Origin: Hirudo medicinalis | Taxonomy: Eukaryota > Annelida > Clitellata > Hirudinida > Hirudinidae | DNA: 64,000 nucleotides | Reading direction: 5' to 3' | NCBI GenBank assembly: GCA_011800805.1 | Contig: MPNW01000079.1 | Coordinates: forward strand, 113,864-177,863 | Shown: in pieces, positions 11,615 through 24,334 of the stretch | Position numbering within the stretch: position 1 is the stretch's first letter | How the letters are laid out: the number at the start of each line of letters is the position of its first letter | Made by a program: the position numbers and the translations under genes | Notes under the pieces: model-generated | Told to the model about the DNA's origin: nothing | What the model saw: the letters and a program-made list of their open reading frames with translations, nothing else | Databases searched by the model: none

Positions 11615-14600
11615 TTGTATCAGTTGGAACAGACTTCCAACATGGCTTAATCTCTTCTAATGATCACTTTGAAATAATTTACTTAAAACAATGCATGATG
11701 GCAATTGATATTAATTACTTGTTCTGCTACAACAAATGCAGTTTTTCATGCCACTAATGCCACTATTTTGAGTTTGAAATTATCAAAGGTCAGGGTTTGC
11801 CATAATTTAAATGGCGATTTTTTTTCTAATATCAACATTTTATTATTTATTAATAATTGGACAACAAGGAGAATTTAAGCGGTATTTGCCAGAAATTCGA
11901 TTTTTTTCGCGAGGAGCATAATTTGACACTAAATAAACGTTTATGGTTTCCTTTGTTTTTGCAAAAAATATTACTTTAATACTGGAAATTTGCTTGCGAA
12001 CATTTTTACTAAGAAAATTTTGAAGCGTTTTGAAACAAAATAAAACAATAATTCATAACTTCTACTAAACTGAAAGTAGAGAATTTATTAGCTTTATTTA
12101 ATAATGCAAAGCGAATCTCTTGATTTAGCAAAAATTCATTTGAATTCGCGTTATGCAAATGATTGGTCGAACATTGAATAGACTTCATAAATAAATTTCA
12201 TGAAAAATACGGCGGGTAATGTTATAAAAACTACCAAGTTCAAAAATGCGATCATTTTTTATTGCAAAATTTTGAAAAAAGTCTTTTGTTTATTTTCAGA
12301 GAACTCATTGCTTTGGATGGCATTCGAGATAACTTGGTTTGTTTCAGCAACATGCGTCATCGCAATCAGCCTTTCTAAAAACATGAGGGCAGTAATTCCA
12401 AGCCTACAATTATTCTGCACATCGGCGACACTTAAAATCTGGATATCTATCAACGTGGACAATTTCGATGGATTGTCATGAAACAGCAATGTAATGCTCC
12501 CATTGTAATTGCTCGTCTGCGCATTTTATTTCTTCTCGAACTATCGATCTGTCAATCACAAGTAACTTGAAACGTTGAAATACAAATAAATAAGTCCTGA
12601 AAGTTTAAGTCGTAAATCCATTAAAACACTGAAAAGAGATTTATAAGGATAAATGTTTTTGAATTGTTTCTAATAATGTCTGAGTGGATTATTAAATAAT
12701 AGTATTTTTATTATTTGCATGGCGTATGCTTTCAGCTTCAGAACCAAAAAGGTGAAATTCCATTTCCATTCTTTGTTACCACAAAGAATCAGTTGAAGGT
12801 GTCATTTGATTAAATTTGAATTTTATAATGATAATAGAAATATTTTGAAAATACAATTGCCAATCAAAGTTTTTGGAAATATTAAATAGCCATAGTCGTA
12901 AATGGAGTAAATGTCACTAAAAGCATGTCATATCATTGTCCTGAAAATATCCTTAGACCTGACAGCATTTGAATTGTGGGTTTGAAGTTCTTCTGATAGC
13001 TTAGAATCTGCCAAATAGTCTCTGTTGAGCACCTCAAAACAGACATCGGTCCTCAAGTCTTCAGTGCTAACTTTTTCGACTTAGGAGGATTATGATTTAT
13101 AAAAAAAATCTGGATTTCTCCGCAGTTTGGGACATTTCCTTTTGACGGTCAAAGCTTCACTTTCGAAGGCGAATTTTTGTCCGCACCCAAAAACCTTTAT
13201 GCTGGTTACGACAAATGTTCTTTTAGCAGGTTGAACAACTTCGTTTGCTCTATCTGACTCTCTAAGGAAACAACCTCTGAAAGATTTTTCGAAAATTTCC
13301 GAGTTATATTTTGCTTGACATGAGGTAGCAGTAGACCGGGTTTTATGAGGAAAAACAAGGTTGGACTTACTTTGAAGCATTTCAACTAATCATGTAAGAT
13401 ATTACTGTCTCTTTCTCCTTTTATTTATCAAGTTTTATAATTTATAAAATGAGGTGCTTTTTTGTTGATTTAATGTCCCAGTAATTTTCGTGAGTTCATT
13501 CTAAATGGATATAAAATATACACTTATTTATTAAAAATCAAATTTTACTTAATCGAAAAGTATTGAAATGACAACTGCCAATTAAAGTCTTTGGAAGTCT
13601 TGGATAGTGGTAGTCGCAAATGGAGTAAATTTTAGTGAAAGCATCGTATCGTATCATATCGTCGGGATATCATCATGAACTCGGAGAAGTTGAGCTTTAC
13701 GTTAACATATCACAGGCTGAAACGTTGTGTACATTTCATTGTTCCTCAGAATTTTGTGATGGAGAAACTAGAGACCCAAGCTTTTGAAGAATTAGAATGT
13801 CCAGTTTATTACTGTTCCTTTGATTCACAGAAAATTACATTAGGTTTTTGCAATCACGTCTTCTGCGGAAGTTGCTATCCGTCCTGGAGCTTAGGATATG
13901 CATTGTTGACTACGATACAATTCATACGAGACTGTTTGTAATTAATGTCTTTAGGCGAGAAGATTGTCCAATCTAGGCAATCTAGGTAATAATCGCTAGC
14001 TATCCGATATCGTTAGAGAAAATCAGGTTTGGGGAACATTTATCTTGTCCGCTCAATAATCCTATCATTAAAGGACATTTGGATTTTCTTAATGAACAAT
14101 GGATGCAACTCATGAGATCCATGCACATATCTCAAATTAGTGATGACTTCCGAGGAGCCAAAGGAATTGAACATTGGAATCTCTCTAAACTTGAAAATGA
14201 AGGAGATTGTTATGCAGGGAACGATGTTATGCTGTCGTCCAAACACGAGAGGGATTCAATCAAGTTCTTTTATGCTGTTTCATACCAAACGTTTTGATGC
14301 GACTCGTAATAACTGAAGAACAAATCAACATTGCGACTAATAAGGCCGTTGTTGATGACGTGGTTGAATGCTTAAACAATCAGTTGGAGGCATGTTAGTT
14401 GGTCTTGTCAAGATTGCTCAACAAAAAAAATTGTAGATTTTATGTTTATTCGTAAGTTCGAAAAGGTCACATGTTTTCTGGTTCTCTGCGGAGAATAAAC
14501 GACGAGAAGAATAAACATTGCGAACCAACGAAGGAGCAACTGCTTAACTTGCGAAAGTGTAACTTCGTCTCACTACAACGTATTGTGGAACAAAGTTCCT

Positions 14601-17600
14601 CCCTTGTTGCTGGAAGACTTGAAAGTCCAAATGTTTTCCGATGTCAACGTTGCTAAGTTAACAACAAATCTCGATGATTAAGGTGTTTGAACTGTGTGGC
14701 TGTAATTCAACAAGAAAGTGATTTATCGGAAGCAATTTGTTTCACTTAATAATACGGAATGTTTAACATCGGGTTACACTTATTTCCATCCGGTTCGATA
14801 TTTATGTTGCTTTCTATTAAGTCACTTCATGTTTTCTCTACAATTTCCAAGATAAATGCATCTCCACAATTTGGAGTGAGATTGTATACCAGCCAACATT
14901 TCAATAGTTGAATGGGAGTGAAAGGCCTCGCCCAAAACGATAGCCAGGATTCGATTGCTTCCACATTGGAAGAAATTTCATGTTTGAAATTTAAAAAGCA
15001 TTAAAAGGGTCATGTTCCGATGTTTTCGTTCTTTTTTTTTCGATTTTGGCGACACATTTTCCGGGGACTGCAATAGTGTTATTTTACCACGAGTAATTAC
15101 TGCAATTTAATCTCCTTAGAATGATTTTTTTATCTTGAAAAATCACTAGTTTTCAAGGGTGTGACTTGGTTTGTTTTCCTGAGACAAACAGTTCAAATGG
15201 TTATACCAACATGGATTATGCTTATGTATGTGTAGTGTTATTAAAACGTCAGTTGAATAGCGAGATTATCTATCTGATCAATTTCAAAGCTGTTCCCGGT
15301 TGTGCTGCAATACCGAGTCAAGTAGCCGGAGTACCCAGGACCAACAGAAACTAACCTTTTACCGAGAAATTAGTTATACATCGATATCCTTCACTGGAGG
15401 ATCTAGCAAAACTAGAAATCGATGGGTAGCTCATAAAAGCTATTGTCTATAACTACGTTTGTCTGCTGTATGGATTGTGTATAGATTATAATATATGAAT
15501 ATAGTCGGATAACTCCAAAGGTAGAGATTTTGTACGATGATACTTTGGGTCCAGAAGTTGGACTGCACTGTGATTTGCTATACTTTCTTTAAAATAGTTC
15601 TTGCCGACAATGTAATGTGACCAAATATTATGATTAAATATTATAATTATATAATATATATTATTATTACGAAACTATTCAAATAATTTTCTTTTATCAT
15701 ACGATTACTAATTATTTTTTAATAAACTTGCACTGCCGGATTCCCTACCTATGGATTCTAGTAAAAATTAAGTACTTCATCGCATAAATAATCTGTAAGT
15801 ACCATCATCATCGTCGTGGTCGCAATGACTTTGTAAAATTATTTGTGGCGCTCAGTGAATGGTTTTAGACACATGATTGACAGGGATGCCTCGATCGTTT
15901 CAAATCTCCATATTCTGCTTCTTCATTTCCGAAGGAATGTCTGCACAGATAATTTCTGCTTAAATTAACTTAAATTAACATAATAAAATTGAAAATAATG
16001 TAATTTCATCATCACCACTTTCGATAACAATATCAACATAACATCATAATCGTCACCGTCATAGACATAATCATTATCTTCTTCTTCTTCAATAACAACA
16101 CCAACAACATATCATCATCATCATCATCGTCATTGTCGTCGTCGTCATCATCAGCATCATCACCGTCATCATCGCCACAATTTAATGGCTGCCAGCAATT
16201 TTATCACTTAAAGCTGGGCATGGTTTGATTATGAAAGAGTAAACTGGTCAATTTCCAGAGGAATGAGGGAATATTTCTGATTTAGCGGGAGAAAAATTTA
16301 TCTGAAAGCTAACATAACCTTGCAGAGGTCAGAAGTTCACCAACGTGAACGTCATCGTCATCACAGCCATCATTTGAATACTTCTTATTATGAAGCAGTC
16401 AATGAACGCGCTGCTAATTTCATTGAATGTATGAGTCGATAAATTCAGTGCATGTTTGGCGTTGTATTTAAATTTAGCAATTATATGATCAGATATATTG
16501 GATTGATGCATCTGTTGAATAATAGCATCATGCACTAATGTTGTTAACTATGCGATAAATTATAAGTATCTGCTGTTGTGATGAAATATTATTTTATGTA
16601 TGTTAATAAATTCATATTTTAATAATTTTTGCTTAAATTAGCATAAATAATGTCATTTCAATCTATGGAGAGAAAGCAAGTGAATAAAAATGTTTAAAAT
16701 GAAAAGCAACATTTCTTAAATTGAACACTCGAGAGAATGAATAATGAGTGACGATAATAAGTTAAACTGACGCAAAAATAAATGAAGTTTTTCCACTCAG
16801 CCAGCCAGGTTCCAACGTGACTTGGTGTGTCAGTCGTTCTCTCCAAGCAGCAGTTTAAACGGTCGAACACCTCTTAAAGAACAGCATCAATCAAAACTCT
16901 TTCCGTGGAAGTAGCCACTGTTTCATTGTTGGACAAGTTTACTATTTCAAAATATATTTCTGGAATTCTGAAAAGTGTTTTATGAAACCTCGGTTGAATT
17001 ACTAATTTGGACGTGACAAATTAAATTTTCAGAAAATTAAAATTTTTTGAATAATGTTATCAAATGAAACATAATTCTAAATAACTGATTGGTTGAATAA
17101 GCTTCAATTTTTAGAGTTATTTGAAGTCTCAAATCTTATTTTGAAACCAACTGTTTTGTTTCAATGAGTGGTTCATTGAATTCAAAATAAATACTAACAA
17201 ATAAATAACAAATGTTGCATAATCGAACAGCTGTTTTATTGAAAATAATCTATTTTTAATTAATTTCCGCTCAACAACAGGATTCCTCTTGATGCCAATG
17301 ACAGTATTACAGTACAACAACAAGTAAGGCCAGGCTGATATCGGAAGGATAAGCTTCCTAAAAAAACTTACCAAGCAGATTAAGCAAAGTTTTCAATTAA
17401 CAAAAAGAACAACGTAATTTTATAGAGTATCATGCAATATATAATTTATAGGATTGTTTAAATAATATGTATAAAAGAGTAAAAGGAACAGAGAAGTTAA
17501 GTTTAAATTCCTTAGGTATTGCTGAATAAAGTCCTGGCCCATTACAATGAATAGGAAATAAATTTAATGTGGTCTTGGAGAGTGATGGACTATATTCATG

Positions 17601-19573
17601 AGTGTTCTGTAAATCATAAGAAACACGGATAGTGGAACTTTCAGTAAAGAAATCCAGATAATGTTTTAGGAAGTGCATTGTTGTCGTAGAAATACATAAA
17701 AAGTGCAACCTGCAAATCATGAATTTGAAAGATATCCAACAAATTATTATCAATAAATGTAAGATGAATACAGGAAATATATGGTAGTTGAAATATAATT
17801 TTTAATATTATATATTATATATGATATAATTTTAATATTATATACGTTATAGTATGGAATTTTTATTTTGTTAAGCATTTATTTGGATTGCTCCTAAAGT
17901 AACTAACTATGAAACAAGGAATAGTAAAAAAAAACACAATCCAAAAGGACAACCCTAAGGGAAACTTATCCGCTGATTGGGCTGCCAAAAGAGGGTGAAC
18001 TTACAAAAGAGGTACAGAGGCAGAAGTGAATTCTCTTAAGGACTTCTTAAAGGAATAAGAAATGGATTGGCAAATAATGAGAAAGGTAATCTTGAGAAAA
18101 CCCTGGTGCCTACACAAAGAGATAACTCTTTAATGCACAATAAGTAAATGTTTCAAATGTATTCGATCAGTGGAGGCACAAACTGTGTTACAATTAGTTA
18201 AGTATGGATATATTTATCTATAAATCATCGTGGGAAATATAATAAAAGGGCAACTATTGTGTTAATAAGAGGTCGAATTCATAAATTAATTCCAATGTTT
18301 TTAGCAACACAACCCCGAATATAATGAATAAGTTTGGACCATGAGAGGTGTGCATCAATAATTACAAGATGTCTGACATGTGTTACTCTGTTCGACAAAA
18401 TATTTTGTGATGGGATGAAGAACAACAGAAGGATGCTTTTCAGGAGTTTGAAATAGCATCAAGTTAGACTTCTTTAAGTTCAAGAACAGTCTATTTGCAA
18501 CAAACAAAACAATTCATTGTTTTTCTTAGTAAATTCATTCCTGTAAATAATAAAATTAGTCTTGTTATCAGAAGTGTGCTAAAGTTTGTTTTTGGTTTGA
18601 CAAGATTTTAGAAGGGCAGGTGACATCCATGGCTGTTTACAGCGATTAGAAGATTTAGTTACAAAGGATGAGGGAAAACAAGTTTTGTTAATTTCAAAGT
18701 GATGGGAAATAAAATGTTTATAAGGAGACATGATTTGAATTGCAGGCACGATAAACTTCAGACCAATCACACGAAGTCAATAAGTCTTAAAACTTATTTT
18801 TGGCAAGGTCATTAATGTTTCTGCAATTTAACACCAATTTGTTCAAACTTGAGAGGAATTTGTAAATAAATAGGAAAGTGATCTGAGATATCATCAATTA
18901 AATTATTTGCTAAAAAGCTGCGAAGCGGAAAATTAGAGAGGATGTCATCAATTGCAGTTTGGGATGTAGGAGTAATTCTGGCTGGTTTATCAAAGACAGG
19001 CATTAAACCTTAGGAAACAACTCTATCTTAAAAGTCCAAAGATGCAACAAAATTATTTACAAAAGTATTTACAAAATTAAAATTAAAATCCCAAGAAGAA
19101 AAATTTGTCTCTTGTGAGTTAATACAAATTCTAATGTATTGGATGATTCAACAATTCGGCCAAGTAATCAGTCATTGCACAGGCAATAATCAAAACAGGG
19201 CACAAGAGGTTCCGAGGTAAGAATGGATTCAAAGGTTACACGGCACACATCAACACGTCATGTTTCTAAATATTTGATCGATATCATAACCGTCTGTCCC
19301 CGAAATGACCCCCATGTGACGTCACGTGACCTAGGCAGAAGGTTGAAAGGCGTGGAGATGAGAAATAGTTTACTCACCGACGATTCCGACGATGAAGACG
19401 ATGATGTAGAAGACGATGAGGACCCATTCGAAATCGGTTGGTAGGACGTACTTGATAACCTCGTTCAAATAATCTTCAGGTGAGAGACAATAGTGGTATG
19501 TGCAGGGACTTGTGTCGTTGCTCTTGTTCTCCGGAAATCCGGCCAACGACGATGACGATGATATTTCCTCCAT
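5340..19573 (-). CDS. Allatotropin/orexin-type neuropeptide GPCR, five exons
   Basis: Class A peptide G-protein-coupled receptor of the plasma membrane, in the family of orexin receptors and arthropod/annelid allatotropin receptors. Minus-strand exons: 19573-19378, 9709-9519, 6459-5916, 5751-5550, 5475-5340. Intron phases are 1, 0, 1 and 2, and all joins stay in frame for 422 codons. The extracellular N-terminus has Asn-Lys-Ser and Asn-Asp-Thr glycosylation sites, then TDFEWVLI into TM1, whose GNLLV is built across the first splice. Exon 2 gives MRTTTNLFIVNLSVAD (TM2) and TETWYIGSVLCK; exon 3 gives GVSVSISVLTLSAISVERYY (TM3 with the ERY variant of DRY), TM4, an ECL2 cysteine and TM5; exon 4 gives TM6; exon 5 gives TM7 with NPIIYNF. 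The family is clear; the ligand is inferred. Oddities: the first intron is about 9.7 kb, and exon 5 stops eight residues after NPIIYNF. A possible donor (agtg|gtagat) just before that stop suggests a further C-terminal exon I could not find, so the 3' end is uncertain. Confidence 0.88.
6609..6691. repeat. GAT/GAC trinucleotide array in receptor intron 2
   Basis: Interrupted gatgatgac units within the intron between 9519 and 6459. Confidence 0.8.
6692..9518. other. Receptor intron 2, no other feature seen
   Basis: AT-rich intronic sequence with only short chance frames. A frame at 9182-8946 on the minus strand shows no family resemblance. Confidence 0.5.
9721..9915. repeat. Degenerate minisatellite (caatcaatcaaccaatccat type)
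   Basis: Variants of tcaatcaaccaatccatcac and cagtcaaccaacccatcaat repeat for about 190 bp, starting only about a dozen bases from the acceptor of receptor exon 2. Its closeness to that 3' splice site is notable, because the intron's polypyrimidine and branch region borders the array. Confidence 0.75.
9916..11102. other. Receptor intron 1, left part, nothing recognised
   Basis: No coding or repeat family recognised. Confidence 0.45.
11103..11282 (+). repeat. Dispersed repeat family B, copy 1
   Basis: About 125 bp (11156-11280) align with 33084-33212, sharing aaggcgctt, gcaagctgggtttcgaacat/gtaagctgggttgcgaacac, acgactgttgc and gcaggaacgcaa. The 5' part, cgccacgtgcatggcgtcag, resembles 22384-22403. 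The segment is GC-richer than its flanks and holds a B-box-like gggtttcgaac. It is an interspersed element, perhaps a SINE; its class is not settled. Confidence 0.65.
11580..11611. repeat. (AAT)n microsatellite
   Basis: Ten pure aat units. Confidence 0.9.
12811..12960 (+). repeat. Diverged direct duplication, copy 1
   Basis: Aligns in the same orientation with 13532-13672. Shared blocks include caattgccaatcaaagttttt/caactgccaattaaagtcttt, ggaaat/ggaagt, tagtcgtaaatggagtaaat/tagtcgcaaatggagtaaat and gaaagca/taaaagca. The copies are about 720 bp apart, centre to centre. Confidence 0.7.
13532..13672 (+). repeat. Diverged direct duplication, copy 2
   Basis: Partner of 12811-12960. It ends immediately before the ATG at 13675 that opens the RING-like relic, so the duplicated segment may be the 5' leader of a duplicated gene or element. 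Confidence 0.7.
13675..14660 (+). pseudogene. Decayed RING-finger-like coding relic
   Basis: The first frame (13675-13941) contains LECPVYYCSF followed by LGFCNHVFCGSC, the C-x-H-x2-C-x2-C core of a C3HC4 RING. The expected Cys in CPVC is Tyr (tat), a single transition away from tgt. Protein-like text then continues in other frames: 14040-14297 (LNEQWMQLMRSMHISQ, GAKGIEHWNLSKLENEG), 14207-14398 (VITEEQINIATNKAVVDD) and 14471-14656, separated by stops and shifts. I read one ancestral ORF broken by frameshifts, inside intron 1 of the receptor and opposite to it. Function unknown. An expressed gene with small introns is less likely because I see no convincing splice sites at the breaks. Confidence 0.35.
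14661..17429. other. Receptor intron 1, middle part, with a CAT array near 16.1 kb
   Basis: No supported gene. A frame at 15166-15354 may be a further piece of the relic to its left. Interrupted catcat/cgtcat arrays occupy about 16076-16180. Confidence 0.4.
17430..19200 (-). mobile_element. LINE (non-LTR retrotransposon) fossil
   Basis: Minus-strand translation gives, in order, pieces of one LINE ORF2. At about 19003-18812 is the end of an APE-type endonuclease (RITPTSQTAIDDILSN, then DISDHFPIYL). At about 18620 is a WMSPALLKS-KNKL linker. At about 18390-18250 is reverse-transcriptase thumb-like text (HVRHLVIIDAHLSWSK). At about 17560-17430 is the C-terminal motif (FPIHCNGPGLYSAIPKE, compare the usual QGPKLWNSLP). 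Stops and frameshifts occur throughout, so the element is dead. It lies in receptor intron 1 in the same orientation as the gene. The clade is not determined. Confidence 0.65.
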
Positions 19574-20351
19574 CTTTGTTTTGCGAGAAGTTGAAGAAAA
19601 TGTTGAAACTCAAAAAGTTAAATCAACAGCTCTAATATTTTCACGAGGTTCGTAATAATTTTTTATGCTCAAAAACATTTAATAATTATTGTTATTACTA
19701 ATACAATATCGTTAGTTACAATTAATATTATGCAATAATTCATAAAAATTAGCAAAATTATTAATACTTAACGTCTTCAACTAAAATTGTAAGAAAATGT
19801 TTGATGATGATGACGACGATGTTGGTAACAACGAAGTGGGGTGATGGTGATAGCAGTGATGGTTACGATGTTGTTATTGATAGGCATTCAACAGAGTTCG
19901 ATGATGATTTACAATTAAAAAGGTTTCATGTGCAATTCCATAAATTCTAAAAGTTTTTGCAACGATTTTTCATGTTTATGTTGCAATTTTCCTCAGTATT
20001 GTGGCCTTTATTTAGAAGCTGTCATTATGTGCTCATGTGTGAATACAGTATACTAATAAGCATTTGTCAGCCACAAACCAACTGTCGAATAATGAATTGT
20101 TGCATAAAATAAAGTATCGATAGCATTCCTTATTATCGTCATTCGCTACAAAATATTTAGTTAATATTGTAACGATAATTATGAACATAACATTCGCCTG
20201 TAATGACATCATCACAATCATTTTCATGTTTATTATCAGCCGCATCCGCTCATCTTCCACCTTGATGACATTTGCACAGGTTTAAATTGCTCGTGTGAAT
20301 CATTTAAATGAACGTTAAAAGTACACAGATCATGCGGAAGTCCGTGTTGAG
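19574..20351. other. Upstream flank of the peptide receptor
   Basis: 5' of the receptor's ATG. AT-rich, with a short gatgatgacgac run at 19804-19820. No clear TATA box or upstream exon identified. Confidence 0.4.
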
Positions 20352-20359
20352 ATGTAACG

Positions 20360-20432
20360 GATGGATGGAAAGGACAAATAAAATGATGGATGGATGGATG
20401 GAAAGGACAAATAAAATGATGGATGGATGGTA
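20360..20432. repeat. ggatggat-containing tandem duplication
   Basis: The segment ggaaaggacaaataaaatga followed by tggatggatgg is present twice in tandem, with a unit of about 36-40 bp. Confidence 0.75.
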
Positions 20433-21639
20433 GTTATTATATTAATGAACTAAAAACAAACTTCACAAGTTGTGCTCCTCGAGATTAACGTGATGACCTC
20501 ATAGAAAAATTGGCAGACGCTTAGATTAATTTTAGTTGGATCATCAATTCAACTCATTAATTAACGCAATGAATAAGCAATTAATCGATCCGTCAATCAA
20601 TCAATTAATTCTGAACATAGCTCCAACTACTTCCCGACTTTTAGCTTCAACTTGCCGGTTTCATTCGACTTAAATACAATCCACGCACGCTCCATTTATT
20701 CCGAGTGGGCGCTTTCCAGGCGTTTCAAGGTTTCTGCCACTTCATCGATGACTCCCATTTTCCGTGATAATCTTATTCATTCATCTTTCTTCACATCTTT
20801 TGCATTATCAATGATTTTAACTGTTATCAATTGACTTGTTTATTATTTGAGTTATACTAATTAATCAACATGGTGTAGAAATTAATTAACGGAAAATTAT
20901 TTTTAAATGAAATCACCGAAAAACATCCTTAATTGGAAAGTGAACGTAGGTGACATAAATTCCCAAACAATTTATACTAATTTGTCAAAATTCTGACCAC
21001 GCTCTATTTATAGGACATTTGAAAAAATCTGTTGAAGACTTGAATCTTTGAATTACTTTAACATCTACACCCACACATTTTTACAATGTTACATTGAGAC
21101 TCAATTTTACATAAATTGCAGGCCTTTCGTGAATTGCAATGAAATTATGGGGCGTTTTTACTTCTGGTTTTCATGGAGAACAGTTAATTTTAACTCATGC
21201 AAATTTCATAAAAGGAAGTCATCTTTCCTCACCATCAACTTATTTTAAAATTTTAAAGTGAACGTTCTAAAAATTTGTTCTCTCAATTTAAGATTTTAAG
21301 ACTGGCTGAAATATTGCATTGTTCAAGTAAATAAATGATTTAATTCAATTTGACCTTGCGAATCCTGATTCTTAAATCTTTCCGTGACGTCAACCGTTTT
21401 ATTATTTGTGCGTGGGGTCGTCTTCTATTTTGAGGCGAAGACCAATTTGTTCCGATGTATATGATTGTAATACACGAAAGATTTTAAAATTTTTAAATAC
21501 TCGATGCGAATGAGAATTGAAGAAAGCACGAGTTGTTTGACATAATTTGTTTGATTGGAACAACAAGAAAAAATACAATAAGCCTAAGTTTAAGAAAGTT
21601 GGAAATTAGAAATAACTAACTTACATATTGTAATTTTTT
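20433..21639. other. Intergenic stretch, nothing recognised
   Basis: Only short chance frames; no repeat family recognised. Confidence 0.45.
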
Positions 21640-22330
21640 CTTGAGAAAACGACATTGATATTAAAAACCTCTTGTTATCCATGGCCACTTGAAGCAGCTG
21701 ATGTTAGCCGTGGATAGACAAAAAAAATTGGCTGACTTTTTGGAATCACTTGCAGTATTTGGTAGTCAATTAGAACCAGAGGTCTCTGTCTATGTAATTT
21801 TCTGCTAAGTTCTTTTCAGGTAGTCAGTGCGACAATCTGAAACTTTTACAGATTTCGCTGTGTTTTGTATCCGTGCCACACCATCATATTGCAAAACTAA
21901 AATGTTCAATGATCTTAAGGCTTTCATGTCCAACTCCTTGAGCAAGATTCAAGTTCTTAAATTGATCAGATTAGAATGGCAAACTTATAGATATGCAAAA
22001 CAGTTGCATGACTAGTGAGAACGGACTGGCAATCCCTTAACCTATTTACCGGCGAATCCCCATACTGATAAGGCAATAATTCTCCATTAATCGATGCCTC
22101 TGCTCTTTGACACGGGGACTGGCAACAAGCGACGACTGACAGTCAAATTCGGTCCTGGTGTTTGAATTGTTTTTCCAGGCGTTCACTGGATGCGATTACA
22201 CTAATGCCTTTGTCTGCAGAGGCAAAGTTAAGCCCCTCAAAGCCTTGATAATAATGAATGAATGGGCCGATATGTTCTCCAAAGTGGGCAGGTCAGCAGA
22301 GGAAGATTTGTCTGCAGGCCTTCGCACAAT
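21640..22330 (+). mobile_element. Relic of a transposon-associated ORF (TGCD family)
   Basis: Broken frames read PLLFDTGTGNKRRLTV near 22095 and then FFQAFTGCDYTNAFVCRGK and VKPLKALIIMNEWADMFSKV at 22176-22300. The HAFTGCD-x-SAF-x-GKGKV signature is typical of an uncharacterised protein family repeated in many invertebrate genomes, probably carried by mobile elements. Stops separate the parts. Assignment rests on motif memory only. Confidence 0.45.
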
Positions 22331-22381
22331 AATAAATAATATTATAATTAATATAATATAATAATTAATAGTTGATTTGTA

Positions 22382-23200
22382 ATGCGCCATGTGCATAACG
22401 TCAGAGACGCCTTGTGTCCTTGTCCTGGCTTCACGTTGGTGTCCTGAAGAGATGAGTCTTCAGGTGACGTTTGAAGAGCTCCAGGGATGGCTGAGCTCTT
22501 ACGAGAAGTAATGCGTTCCAGACAGCTGGAGAGGCATGTGAGAAGTCTCTGCCGACGCAGGATGACTTGATGATGTCAATAAGCTTCGATACGAGTTGTT
22601 CGTCTCACTATGTGTAGATCAGACTTTTTTCTGCGATGGAAGGAATAGAACCTTGCCTTCTTCCAGTTCTTCCCTGACGATGCATTCTAAGCTACCAACT
22701 ACCGACTACCTGTGGCTCCCATACTACATGGCTACAACTCCCATATGCAGCCCTTTCTGGCCATGGCTGGAAGATGTATGAGTCGTTGATTATTGATTGG
22801 TATGAACGATACAAGATGCCGCAACAACTGAGAGATATCATTTGTTCAAGTTTTCCATGACCATTCCGAAGGCAGGTGAGTGTATGAGGCTTGAACAAAT
22901 GGAATAATATTGAATTGACAACATAATAGGCATCATCTCTGAGGTTGAGCTCTAGAAAAGCTTTCTCGGAGATATTTTGTAACGAAGACGGATTGAGGAC
23001 TGCGACGATGATAATAATTCCTGTTGAGCTCTTGTACTCCATTAAGGGACATTTTTGCAGTGCTTATTTGAAGCGTCACGAACAATCCTCTAATCGACAA
23101 ATGCGAACATGCTGATGTTGCTCCTTCATTATTCTGTCTGACCAAGTTGTCCTTGGGAGGAGCGTCGACTGATAGACGTCCAGTCTATCGCTGGCGCGAC
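22382..23200 (+). repeat. Old interspersed repeat, class unknown
   Basis: GC-richer sequence starting cgccatgtgcataacgtcag, similar to the start of the copy at 11122, then running into gagttcc-like text (tgcgttccagacagctggag, gaagtctctgccgacg). It has the look of a decayed interspersed element. No protein-coding signal is convincing on either strand. Confidence 0.35.
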
Positions 23201-24334
23201 AAAGGGTCCTAAAGGTTGTTTGGCGTTGCTAGATTTTCATTCATTCATGGGATGCGAGTGTGCAAACGTGTTTGTCCGCTTAGGAAAAAATAAAGCATTC
23301 ACGTCATTAGTTAGAAGGGAAAAAATGAGTGGAAGTCCTTTCAAAAGTAAGCAAATCATCAGAGTTCAATAACTATCATTGTCTGTTAAATGTAAGGGGG
23401 ACATTCATCCACTTATAACGATTTAATTCGACAAGAAATATTTGCCACTCGCTACCAGGCTCACTTTGGAAGCAGACCTTTCTCGATGACCGAGTGGATC
23501 GATCCTCGCCTTCCACCATGCCGGTCCTTGACCACGCACTCTAATTGTCACATTCAATTTCAGAATCTTCCTGTTAGACATGGCTGAAAATAAAGTCTGG
23601 TTTGTTGATTCGGTAGGTACGAAGGAGATAAATGTATTGTAGGTCGAAAAACTAATTTTTGCATTCAAACGTTCCACTGAAAAGTAAGGATCACATTTTC
23701 CAACGAATATTTTATTTGTTTGAGTTCGGAGGTGTGATCTAACATTCCAACCAAAGGAATTGACGAAAATGATCAATTTGCCGCTAAGCAATCACATTCA
23801 TTTGAAATATGTTGTATCGCCAATTAAGATTATAAGTTATGTATTGTTATTGTTGTATTTATACGTTGGAATAATGTACTCGAATGTAAAACAACTCGAA
23901 AACTAATATTTTATAATAACTTTTAATCGAAAACTCAAATGCAACTCCAATAGAAATCGAAACTCAACTCCTCCAATAGGCTAAAGTTCAAACTTAAAAG
24001 GTGCGCCCAATGCACGCGCGAACACAACAGTTATAATTTATTAACGTGTTCCATTGTGACAGTTTAACCTTAGTGGTTATTTTAATTACACTAAAATTTA
24101 AAATGAGACAGGTGTTATTGTGGAATCAACCTTGGCAATTAATTTCGTTTGCGGTTTAAAACATTCCTCGCGAAATTTATCGATTCCTGGTTGCTCGGGA
24201 AAAAGTCGTCAGCTTTTTTGTGAACTTCATTGTGAAGGTCGTTTGGAACTGGAAAATGTTATTTTATCAATTAAAAGCGAATTCGTAGTAAAGTTTATAT
24301 TCGAATTTCGCAACCACATTATAAAAGTTCAATA
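23201..24334. other. Intergenic stretch, nothing recognised
   Basis: A minus-strand frame at 23791-23423 has no recognisable domain. No other feature seen. Confidence 0.4.
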
